A stretch of DNA of 5,818 bases from contig JAGRHI010000301.1 of assembly GCA_020445045.1 (NCBI GenBank), forward strand, positions 2,291 through 8,108. The letters are read 5' to 3'. This DNA comes from Candidatus Competibacteraceae bacterium. Its GTDB lineage: Bacteria; Pseudomonadota; Gammaproteobacteria; Competibacterales; Competibacteraceae. Positions 1 through 5,818 of this stretch are shown here, in pieces (the stretch's first letter is position 1; each line of letters starts with the position of its first letter). A model generated the notes under the pieces. That model saw only the letters and a program-made list of their open reading frames with translations, was not told where the DNA came from and ran no database searches. Position numbers and translations under genes: made by a program.

Positions 1-269
1 TTGAGGATGAAATAGCGATTGCGCAGCGGTGTCGGGTTCTGGCCGATTTTCAGCCCGCCGAACAGCCGTTCGAAATCGTCCGCCCGCGCCAGGTCGTAGT
101 AGTTCTCCAGCGTGGACAGCCACAGACTCTTGCCGAAGCGGCGCGGGCGCAGGAATAGCAGTTGACTACCGGCTTCTTCCAGCAACGCGATGTGATCGCT
201 GCGATCCACATAGAAATAGCCTTCCTCCCGGATCTTGCGGAAGTCGGCGATGCCGTAGGGAAAACGCAT
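1..269 (-). CDS. AAA-ATPase-like protein (PF09820 type), N-terminal part; continues past the left edge
   Basis: This is the first 89 codons of a gene cut by the window edge. The translation opens MRFPYGIADFRKIREEGYFY, followed by VDRSDHIALLEEAG and LLFLRPRRFGKSLWLSTLENYYD. That is the characteristic opening of the AAA-ATPase-like family: a G-I-x-D-F segment, a YVD(K/R) segment, then an RPRRFGKS P-loop-like motif. The presumed nucleotide-binding Lys is residue 47 and Ser is 48. The first Gly of a canonical Walker A is replaced by Arg41, which matches my recollection of this family. Full-length members usually carry a C-terminal PD-(D/E)XK nuclease-like domain (PF08011), which would lie outside the window. 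The cellular role of the family is not established; many genomes carry several copies. I start at 269 rather than at the ATG at 275 because a GAGG sequence sits 8 bases before 269 but only 2 before 275. The gene lies 162 bases downstream of the A2M gene on the same strand. Confidence 0.85.
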   Translation of the reverse strand, partial: MRFPYGIADFRKIREEGYFYVDRSDHIALLEEAGSQLLFLRPRRFGKSLWLSTLENYYDLARADDFERLFGGLKIGQNPTPLRNRYFIL

Positions 270-277
270 GGGCATTA

Positions 278-281
278 CCTC
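278..281 (-). promoter_or_regulatory. Ribosome binding site deciding the start of the AAA-ATPase-like gene
   Basis: Read on the minus strand, GAGG is followed by TAATGCCC and then ATG at 269. The 8-base spacer is normal. The upstream in-frame ATG at 275 would be only 2 bases from GAGG, too close for initiation. This favours the shorter protein by two residues. Confidence 0.55.
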
Positions 282-301
282 GCGGAAAATGGAAGGCTTT
301 C

Positions 302-321
302 CCCTCCTTGCCCAAGGAGGG
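302..321. repeat. Perfect palindrome with 9-base arms in the intergenic gap
   Basis: CCCTCCTTG (302-310) and CAAGGAGGG (313-321) are exact reverse complements separated by CC. As RNA this gives about an 8-bp stem with a 4-base loop on either strand. No T-run follows on either strand, so it is not a typical intrinsic terminator. The right side continues with degenerate G-rich sequence up to a GATGAGGTTG at about 342-351. This resembles CCTCCTT/AAGGAGG intergenic palindromes that I recall as dispersed in proteobacterial genomes. That family assignment is inference, since only one copy is visible. It lies 33 bases upstream of the AAA-ATPase-like start codon. Confidence 0.55.
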
Positions 322-382
322 TTGGCGGCTGGACCTGTTGGGATGAGGTTGCGGGGATAGTAAACTCGAACGACAGCACGCC

Positions 383-419
383 GCCGGGCGCGGGCCGATC
401 CCTGGCCCGGCAACCCGGC
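383..419 (-). terminator. Two-tier GC-rich hairpin just after the A2M stop; possible transcript end
   Basis: The outer arms GCCGGG (383-388) and CCCGGC (414-419) and the inner arms CGGGCC (391-396) and GGCCCG (404-409) are all exact complements. They form 12 GC pairs around a 7-base loop, with a small asymmetric internal loop (2 against 4 bases). The structure begins 12 bases beyond the A2M stop codon, where a terminator or 3'-end stabilising hairpin would sit. No U-run follows on the minus strand, so efficient intrinsic termination is not assured. In such GC-rich sequence a chance hairpin is also possible. Confidence 0.35.
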
Positions 420-431
420 CTGTCCCCCGGC

Positions 432-3400
432 TCACTCCACCTTCACCATCCCCATTGACCCGCGCCCGAACTGCCACGGTTTGTACATGTCCTCCACGTA
501 CACCGCCGGTTGCCGGTAGACGCCGGGCGTCACCGCCCGCGCCAGATAGGCTAGGGTGAACCGCCGCTTGTCGCCCGGATCGAGATCCAGCGCCGCCACG
601 AAGCGGTCGTCCCGGATCTCGGTGTGCAGCGTTTCAGTCAATTTCGGCAGCCAGCTCAGTTCGGCGGTCGAGGCGTTGTGCGCCAGCCGGGCGTTTTCGA
701 TTTCCAGCCCCGCCGGCAGCAGATCCACCACCAGCGCCTGCTGCTGTTCCTTGCCCGCCGCCTCGCCGGTGATCACCGCCACCAGTAGATCGTTTTGGCG
801 GATCTGGGCTGGGTCCACTTCTTTGCCGGTCCGGGTGTAATAGCGGCGGCTGATGGTGAAACCCTCTTGGGCTGGCGGTTGCGGCGCGACCGGCACTCCG
901 CTCCGGTTCAGGGTGTACCAAGCCGGTTGCGTACTCTGGTTGACCACCGTCAGCCCCTGGGTCAGCGCCGTGCCCGCTAGCGACTGGTAGAACGGGTCGG
1001 CGGTCGTCGCCCGTCCGTCCACCGCCAATTGCAATTGCCCCGGCTGTTGCAACAGCGCCCGCGCCGCCAGCAGCAGCCAAGCCTGTTCCTGGGTGCTGGT
1101 GTAGCGGCGGGTGTTGAAGTCAGCGGCCACCTGATCGGCCAGATCCGGCAGCCGCTCCGGCAGCAGTTTCACTTCGGCCAGCAGCGCCAGCACGGCCGCC
1201 CGGTCGCGTAGGGGACTACCGTAATCGCGCGTCCACGTCCGTTCGGTCCGGTTCAGCGCGGCGGTGAAGGCTTCCCGCGCCCGGCCGAGTTCACCGTAGC
1301 GGGCCAGCGCCGCGCCCAGTTGAGCTTGCGCCAGCGCGTTCGGCAGTTTCGCCAGGTAGTTGTCATGCAGATAGCGCAGATCGCCGATGGCCGCCTTCTG
1401 CACCCGCGCCAGCACGTACAGGTTATAGGCCCGCCAGCCGAGCCGTTCCGTGTCGAAATCGGCTTCGTTCACCCGCTCCCGCAAGCGTTTCAAGCCGCTT
1501 TGATAAGCCACTTCCGGCACCAGATAGTGTTCCTGCCGGGCGCGGACCAGGAAATCCATGGCATAGGCCGATAGCCAGTCCTCGATCTCGTTATCGGGAC
1601 CCCACAGCCCAAAGCCGCCGCCGGCATCCTGCAAGCTCAAAATACGCTGGATCGCGCCTTGCACCCGCGCCCGCAAACCGGCTTCGGTGGCGTTTTGGCC
1701 GACCCAGGCTTGGGCGACCTGATTGAAGTACAACAAAGGCAGAGCCCGGCTGGTGGTCTGCTCCAGACAGCCGTAGGGGTAGCGATCCAGTTCGGCCAGC
1801 AGTTCGGGTACGTTGAGATTGGGCCGGCTGGCGATACTCAACTGCGCTTGACCGGTGCCGGGCAGATAGTCGCTCAATACCTCGCCGCCGAGCCGCAGCG
1901 TTTCGCCGGGATTCAGCCGTTGCGCGGCGCGGTTGCTGACGAAGGTCTGGGCCGGCCGCACTCCGATGTCCGCTTCCCGCGCCAGTTGGAAGTCGTTCGG
2001 TCCCGTGATCTGTAAGTGAACCTGGCCCTTGCCCGGTTGCAAACCGCGCAAGGTGAAGGTCCGGCTGTCCTGGTTTTGAGTGGCGGAATCGGTCACCGTG
2101 AAGGCGAAGGTCGCCGGCTCCTCCACCGCCACCGCGCCCTCGGCGCTCAGGCGCAGTTGATAATCGCCCGGCGGAGCGCTCAGGTTCTGTACGCTCACGG
2201 TGATCCGGCTGTCGTCTTCCGGCGCCAGAAAGCGCGGCAGATAGACTTGCGCCACCAGCGGGTCGCGCACCAGCGGTTTGGCTTCGGCCTGGCCGACCCG
2301 GTTGCGGTCCCAGGCCACCGCCATCAGCCGCAATTGGCCGTTGAAGTCGGGCAGCGCCAGTGGCACGCGCGCCCGCCCGTCGCCGTCCAGCGCCACCGGC
2401 CCGGAGAACAGCGCCACGGTTTTCACCGTGCGGATGCCGGAGGCGTCCAGTTGCCGGCTGCCGGCGTCGCCGCCGGCCCGGAGTTGGCCCGGCCGGCCGC
2501 CGGCTTCGATCAGCTTGCCGTACAGATCCAGTACCTGCATGCTCAGCCGGCGCTTGCCGAGGAAGTATTGCACCGGGTCCGGGGTAGCGAAGTCGGTCAG
2601 TTGCAGGATGCCTTCATCCACCGCCGCCACCGTCAGCCAGGCCGGCTGGCCGGCGTCGAGTCCGCTCACCGCGACCGGCAGTTCCACGGTCTGACGCGGC
2701 TTCCATTCGGCCGGGGCATCGAGGGTGACGGTCAGGGTGCGTGGCGCGGGGTCCAGCCCCACCCAGGCCACGCCGATGGCCCGGCCCGGTCCACGTTGCT
2801 GGGCGCTGTCCGCCGGGCGGAACGCGGTGGCGGCGATGTACACGCCCGGACCCCATTCGGCGGGAATCGGCAGTTCCACCGTCGCGCCATCGGCGCCGGC
2901 GCTGACCGTCTTGCTCAGCCACAGCCGGTCGCCGACCACGTTCAGCAGCACCTCGCCGGCGAAGGGCGCGCGCACGAAAATCTTGGCGGTTTCGCCGGCC
3001 TGATAGCGCGGTTTATCCAGCGTCACCTTCATCTGGTCGGGGGTATCGCCCTCGTTGGGGGTTTCGAACCAGCCGGCGGTGAAGCGCACGCTGGAAGCGA
3101 CGCCGGTGGCCGGATCGAGCACGTCCAGCCGGTAATGGCCCCAGTCCAGTCCCCGTTGAGTCACCACGGCCGGCTGACCGGCGGCGAGGTTCAGCGTCTG
3201 ACCGCCGGCCGGCGTGGTATCGCGGATGATCAGCTTGTAGTTCCAGCGGCCTTCATCGTGATACCAATAATACTGATAGTCCTCGCGCACCAGTTCGGCG
3301 CGCAGCCCGTTCTTGGCCAGCGGCTGGCCCAGCGGGTCGAGTGTGATCACCTCAAATACCGCGTCCTGGCCGGTCTGGACGCCACCATCGCTAAAGCGCG

Positions 3401-5627
3401 GCTTGATGCCGATGGCGAAAGGCTGGGTCCGATAGGGTAGCTTCAGGTCGCGGTTCACCGGCCGCCCGCCCGGTTCGAACAGCGATACCCGCACCTTGGC
3501 CAGTAACGGTCGGCTGGTGTCGGGTGTCTGCTCCAGCTCGATCGACGCCTGTGCCTTGCCCTGGGCGTCGGTGCCGGTCAGCGCCACCGGGAAGCGTTGC
3601 GCGGTCCAACTGTCCTGCGCCAGCCCGAAACGGTAACCGGGAAAAGCCGGATAGGGGTTGGCGTCCTCGTCCAGCACCAGTTCGGCCTCGGCCTTGAGAT
3701 TGGCGGCCGGCGCGCCGTACAGGAAGCGGCCGTCGATGTCCACCACCGCCGGCTCGCCCGGTTTCAGCACTGTCGCCGTCGAGCTCAGCGCCAATTTCAA
3801 CTGCTGCGGCACGAAATCCTCGACCTGAAATTTCAGTTGCCCAACCGGTTCGCCCTTGGGATCGGTGTAGGCCTTGACCGTCCATCCGCCGGTGCGAGCA
3901 TTCAGCGGTAATGGCAACTGGACATGGTAGCCACCCAATGCCGGGTTGCTCGGCCGCAACCGGGCGATTTCCACCGTATCCGGGCGGAACACCTTCAGGG
4001 TCAGTGGGGTTTCGGTCAGCGCGTAACCGCGGCTGTCGCGCGCCAGCGCCATCAATTCCACCGTCTCGCCGGGCCGGTAGACCCCGCGTTCCGTATAGAG
4101 GAAGGTGTCCACCGGCCCCGGCGCGGCGCGGCCTCCGACGCCTCGATCGCTAAGGTCGAAGGCGGGTTTGGTCAGGTCGAGAAAGTTGTAGTCGCCCTTG
4201 CCGAAGGCCATCAGCGCCGCCGGTTCGCGACCGCCGGCGCCGCGCAGCAGACCCGGATCGAGCCGGGCATAACCTTGGCGGTCGGTGACTGCCTGGCCTA
4301 GTTCGCCGTTGTTGCGGGCGTACAGCCGCAGTTCGATGCCCGGTAGCGGCTTGGCGTCGGCCAGCGAGCGGGCGAACACATGCAGGCCGTCGTCGCCGCG
4401 CAGGGTGAACAACCCGATATCGGAGACCACTAACCATTGCGTGGCCCGGTTCTCGTAGCTGTCCGGGTCCTGAGTGACCAACTCGGCGGAGACAATATAA
4501 ATGCCGGGTTGCGGATCGCGCAGGATCTCGCCGATCGGGATGGCGGTGGTGATTTCCTGGTTGCGCTCGCCAGTGGCCAGGGTTAGGGTTCCTTCCCACA
4601 CCTGCTCGCCGGATTGCTTGGCGATGGCGTTGAGGTCGTAGCCGTCCAGCAGGTTGGTGATGCGGCGGTTTTCGATCTCCCGCGCCAGGTTGCGGTCGTT
4701 GATTCGCAGCACCCGCAGCCGCGCCGCGTCTAGGTTGACGCTGGTCAGGGGTAGACGCTGGCCATCGATCTTGGGCAGTACGTAGGTCGCGCCGCGGAAA
4801 CCCAGGGTCGGTTCGCGATCCTCGACCTTGGCGGTGAACTCCTGACTGACGCGGGTTTTTTCACCGGTGGCGGAGGGGATGCCGGCCCGGGCGGTAATGG
4901 TGTAGCTTTGGCCGTGACTGACCCCTTCCACGCAGAGTTGCCGCTTCTTGGCGCTGGCGACCGCTTGGATGGCGGGTTGGACGAGCAGATAATCCTCGTA
5001 ATGAATCCGCCGGTCCCTGGTCAGGTCATCGGAAAAGTTCAGGCAGATTTTCGGCGTGGCGCTGTCGGATTCGACCGAGACGCCCTTGATCTGGAAGGCG
5101 TTGGCGTCGGCTAGTTCCTGATAACGCTTGGCGATGCGCGGATTGTCTTCCAGTTCCAGCCCCTCGCGGAACGCGGCCATGGCTTGTTTGGACGACCGGC
5201 TCTGGTCGTACAGTTCACCCAGCCAGAACAGGGCGCGGGCGCGTTCGAACGGCGCGCGCGCCGCCCGCAGGGCGTTCCAGGCCGCCTGTCGGGTGCGTTC
5301 CCGCGCCTGCCGCTGGGTTTGCGAGTCTTTGCTGCTTTGCGCCAAGGCGCGCCATGTCTGGCTCAGCTCCAGCCAGACCGCCGCCGGCGCGTTGGCGGCC
5401 AAGGCGGTTTCGTAGCGCTCGATGGCGGCGGTCAGATTGTGTTGCCGGGCCAGTTGCTCGGCCTGTTGCGTCAGTGTGGCGGCTGTCTGACCCGCAGGGT
5501 TGCGGTTGTCGCGAATGGATTGCAAGTACTGGGCGGCGGTCACCGCCAGTGTCGGATCGTCGAAGGCGCGGGCGCCAACCGACAGCAGTAGCGCCAGCAG
5601 GAAGAACGGCAACGAGAAACGGCGCAT
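432..5627 (-). CDS. Secreted bacterial alpha-2-macroglobulin family protein with intact CLEQ thioester and TPR-like N-terminus
   Basis: This is a 1731-residue protein. Known family role: periplasmic protease traps, in which cleavage of a bait segment triggers a conformational change and covalent capture through a Cys-Gln thioester. Visible in order: a Sec signal peptide (1-21, predicted cut after ARA); a helical TPR-like region (about 45-175, best repeat 130-163 with FWLGELY); an MG1-like domain (about 176-268) with Cys195 and Cys232; further macroglobulin domains (about 275-500); MG2 (about 505-603, with TERGVYRPGE); MG domains (605-855); bait-region domain (about 865-1040, with AVDEGIL at 1002-1008); a flexible bait segment (about 1040-1068); the A2M domain (about 1068-1160, with LPDFNGQLR); the thioester domain (about 1225-1560) with PYGCLEQ, Cys1287 and Gln1290; and a C-terminal MG10-like domain (about 1585-1731). 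Unlike E. coli YfhM there is no lipobox, so a soluble periplasmic form is likely. The start is the only in-frame ATG, GTG or TTG upstream of the signal peptide, and AAGGAG lies 6 bases before it. The frame has no interruption. pbpC, the usual partner, is not the next gene downstream. Confidence 0.96.
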   Translation of the reverse strand: MRRFSLPFFLLALLLSVGARAFDDPTLAVTAAQYLQSIRDNRNPAGQTAATLTQQAEQLARQHNLTAAIERYETALAANAPAAVWLELSQTWRALAQSSKDSQTQRQARERTRQAAWNALRAARAPFERARALFWLGELYDQSRSSKQAMAAFREGLELEDNPRIAKRYQELADANAFQIKGVSVESDSATPKICLNFSDDLTRDRRIHYEDYLLVQPAIQAVASAKKRQLCVEGVSHGQSYTITARAGIPSATGEKTRVSQEFTAKVEDREPTLGFRGATYVLPKIDGQRLPLTSVNLDAARLRVLRINDRNLAREIENRRITNLLDGYDLNAIAKQSGEQVWEGTLTLATGERNQEITTAIPIGEILRDPQPGIYIVSAELVTQDPDSYENRATQWLVVSDIGLFTLRGDDGLHVFARSLADAKPLPGIELRLYARNNGELGQAVTDRQGYARLDPGLLRGAGGREPAALMAFGKGDYNFLDLTKPAFDLSDRGVGGRAAPGPVDTFLYTERGVYRPGETVELMALARDSRGYALTETPLTLKVFRPDTVEIARLRPSNPALGGYHVQLPLPLNARTGGWTVKAYTDPKGEPVGQLKFQVEDFVPQQLKLALSSTATVLKPGEPAVVDIDGRFLYGAPAANLKAEAELVLDEDANPYPAFPGYRFGLAQDSWTAQRFPVALTGTDAQGKAQASIELEQTPDTSRPLLAKVRVSLFEPGGRPVNRDLKLPYRTQPFAIGIKPRFSDGGVQTGQDAVFEVITLDPLGQPLAKNGLRAELVREDYQYYWYHDEGRWNYKLIIRDTTPAGGQTLNLAAGQPAVVTQRGLDWGHYRLDVLDPATGVASSVRFTAGWFETPNEGDTPDQMKVTLDKPRYQAGETAKIFVRAPFAGEVLLNVVGDRLWLSKTVSAGADGATVELPIPAEWGPGVYIAATAFRPADSAQQRGPGRAIGVAWVGLDPAPRTLTVTLDAPAEWKPRQTVELPVAVSGLDAGQPAWLTVAAVDEGILQLTDFATPDPVQYFLGKRRLSMQVLDLYGKLIEAGGRPGQLRAGGDAGSRQLDASGIRTVKTVALFSGPVALDGDGRARVPLALPDFNGQLRLMAVAWDRNRVGQAEAKPLVRDPLVAQVYLPRFLAPEDDSRITVSVQNLSAPPGDYQLRLSAEGAVAVEEPATFAFTVTDSATQNQDSRTFTLRGLQPGKGQVHLQITGPNDFQLAREADIGVRPAQTFVSNRAAQRLNPGETLRLGGEVLSDYLPGTGQAQLSIASRPNLNVPELLAELDRYPYGCLEQTTSRALPLLYFNQVAQAWVGQNATEAGLRARVQGAIQRILSLQDAGGGFGLWGPDNEIEDWLSAYAMDFLVRARQEHYLVPEVAYQSGLKRLRERVNEADFDTERLGWRAYNLYVLARVQKAAIGDLRYLHDNYLAKLPNALAQAQLGAALARYGELGRAREAFTAALNRTERTWTRDYGSPLRDRAAVLALLAEVKLLPERLPDLADQVAADFNTRRYTSTQEQAWLLLAARALLQQPGQLQLAVDGRATTADPFYQSLAGTALTQGLTVVNQSTQPAWYTLNRSGVPVAPQPPAQEGFTISRRYYTRTGKEVDPAQIRQNDLLVAVITGEAAGKEQQQALVVDLLPAGLEIENARLAHNASTAELSWLPKLTETLHTEIRDDRFVAALDLDPGDKRRFTLAYLARAVTPGVYRQPAVYVEDMYKPWQFGRGSMGMVKVE
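1758..1769 (-). other. Thioester motif CLEQ of the A2M protein
   Basis: The codons TGT CTG GAG CAG encode Cys1287, Leu, Glu and Gln1290. They are preceded by YPYG and followed by TTSRALPLL, which is the classical context. In characterised A2M and complement proteins the Cys and Gln side chains form the internal thioester that bonds to the attacking protease. Some bacterial paralogues (YfaS type) lack it. Its presence here predicts covalent trapping. Confidence 0.95.
2424..2510 (-). other. Probable bait segment of the A2M protein
   Basis: Residues about 1040-1068 follow the conserved VLDLYGKLI segment and precede TVKTVALFSG, where the bait lies in bacterial A2Ms. The stretch is rich in Gly, Ala, Ser, Asp and Arg, with arginines at 1045, 1050, 1058 and 1066 and no predicted regular structure, so it offers trypsin-like cleavage sites. 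The boundaries are approximate and inferred from position relative to the flanking domains. Confidence 0.6.
5565..5627 (-). other. Signal peptide of the A2M protein, non-lipoprotein type
   Basis: Residues 1-21 show two arginines (RR at 2-3), a hydrophobic core of Leu, Phe, Ala and Val, and a small-residue cut site ARA before Phe22. No cysteine is near the cut site and there is no L-x-x-C lipobox, so signal peptidase I processing is expected. The two arginines are not followed by a Tat consensus (no S/T-RRxFLK pattern), so Sec export is likelier. Confidence 0.85.
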
Positions 5628-5633
5628 CGCGGA

Positions 5634-5639
5634 CTCCTT
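5634..5639 (-). promoter_or_regulatory. Shine-Dalgarno sequence of the A2M gene
   Basis: AAGGAG on the minus strand lies 6 bases (TCCGCG) before the ATG at 5627. It is a near-consensus site at good spacing. It fixes the start even though the reading frame stays open upstream to the right edge of the window. Confidence 0.85.
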
Positions 5640-5657
5640 GAAATCATGACGGCGAGG

Positions 5658-5697
5658 GCGATTGGAGCGAGCGTGCCCCGACGCTTGCCCTAATCGC
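5658..5697. repeat. Long imperfect hairpin in the presumed A2M leader
   Basis: Arms 5658-5674 and 5681-5697 pair over 17 positions around the 6-base loop GCCCCG. On the plus strand there are 14 Watson-Crick pairs, 2 G-U pairs (5669/5686 and 5664/5691) and 1 mismatch (5666/5689). On the minus strand there are 14 Watson-Crick pairs, 1 G-U and 2 mismatches. It ends 30 bases from the A2M start codon and leaves the Shine-Dalgarno sequence free. No T-run adjoins it. It may be a leader stem-loop of the A2M mRNA, a dispersed palindromic element or a protein-binding site; the sequence alone does not decide. Confidence 0.6.
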
Positions 5698-5700
5698 GGG

Positions 5701-5747
5701 CTATGATTGATTGTATTGATGATAGCGGGTTCCGGAGCGGCTGGCCG
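5701..5747 (-). promoter_or_regulatory. Candidate A2M promoter in an AT-rich island
   Basis: Bases 5701-5725 are strikingly AT-rich for this window. On the minus strand they contain TATCAT (5719-5724) and TACAAT (5710-5715), each matching the -10 consensus at 5 of 6 bases. For TATCAT, a 17-base spacer leads to CGGCCA (5742-5747), a weak -35 match of 3 of 6. TACAAT has no better partner. A start near 5703-5712 would give a leader of about 75-85 bases that opens close to the hairpin at 5658-5697. The weak -35 suggests an activator, an alternative sigma factor, or that the true promoter is elsewhere. Confidence 0.3.
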
Positions 5748-5818
5748 GGCGCGAATACGGTTCTCGCCCCTGCCCGGACGGCGTGGCTCACGGGAAATTT
5801 GTGACTGCGATGGATATT

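Noticed and set aside
357..362. A minus-strand TACTAT as a -10 for the AAA-ATPase-like gene
   Set aside because: It matches only 4 of 6 bases and the expected -35 position reads GGCGGC, so there is no real support.
634..1080. A second minus-strand open frame of 148 codons overlapping the A2M 3' part
   Set aside because: It is an out-of-frame shadow with low-complexity Gly, Ala and Arg composition. The A2M frame is continuous through this region, so there is no frameshift to explain it.
2016..3440. A 474-codon plus-strand open frame antisense to the A2M gene
   Set aside because: Its translation is dominated by His, Arg, Gln and Gly with no recognisable domain. It lies wholly inside a clearly coding minus-strand gene with conserved A2M motifs, so it is a by-product of GC-rich codon use.
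5702..5707. A plus-strand TATGAT as a -10 for a divergent promoter
   Set aside because: No acceptable -35 lies 16-18 bases upstream, and no rightward gene is established.
5703..5804. A 33-codon plus-strand open frame starting at ATG 5703
   Set aside because: It has no convincing Shine-Dalgarno sequence, its composition looks non-coding, and it overlaps the AT-rich region better explained as a promoter.
5801..5818. A possible start of a divergent rightward gene (GTG 5801 or ATG 5810)
   Set aside because: Only three to six codons are visible before the edge, and the only upstream signal is a loose GGGAAA. This cannot be called.

Overview
The window is GC-rich and dominated by one long leftward (minus-strand) gene. 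This gene encodes a secreted bacterial alpha-2-macroglobulin (A2M) family protein of 1731 residues with an intact CLEQ thioester motif. The composition, the A2M architecture and the neighbouring AAA-ATPase-like gene suggest a GC-rich proteobacterium, possibly a gammaproteobacterium. No rRNA or other taxonomic marker is present, so this placement is an inference.

Layout from left to right: 1-269 holds the first 89 codons of a minus-strand AAA-ATPase-like gene (PF09820 type) that runs off the left edge. 270-431 is an intergenic gap of 162 bases with two inverted repeats: a perfect short palindrome at 302-321 and a two-tier GC-rich hairpin at 383-419, just past the A2M stop codon. 432-5627 is the A2M gene. 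5628-5818 is its upstream region, with a strong Shine-Dalgarno sequence, a long imperfect hairpin (5658-5697) and a short AT-rich island (5701-5725) that is the best place for a promoter. From about 5748 to the right edge I see no supportable feature.

Functionally, the A2M protein is expected to act in the periplasm as a broad protease trap. A protease cuts the exposed bait segment, the protein changes shape, and the thioester binds the attacker covalently. The classical partner gene pbpC (penicillin-binding protein 1C) is not the next gene downstream. The AAA-ATPase-like gene is on the same strand, but the structured gap and its own ribosome binding site give no reason to think the two work together.

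I did not find a clearly new system. The points most worth a second look are the protein's departures from the E. coli-type A2M (a helical TPR-like N-terminus, no lipobox, only three cysteines) and the hairpin with its adjacent AT-rich dyad in front of the gene.
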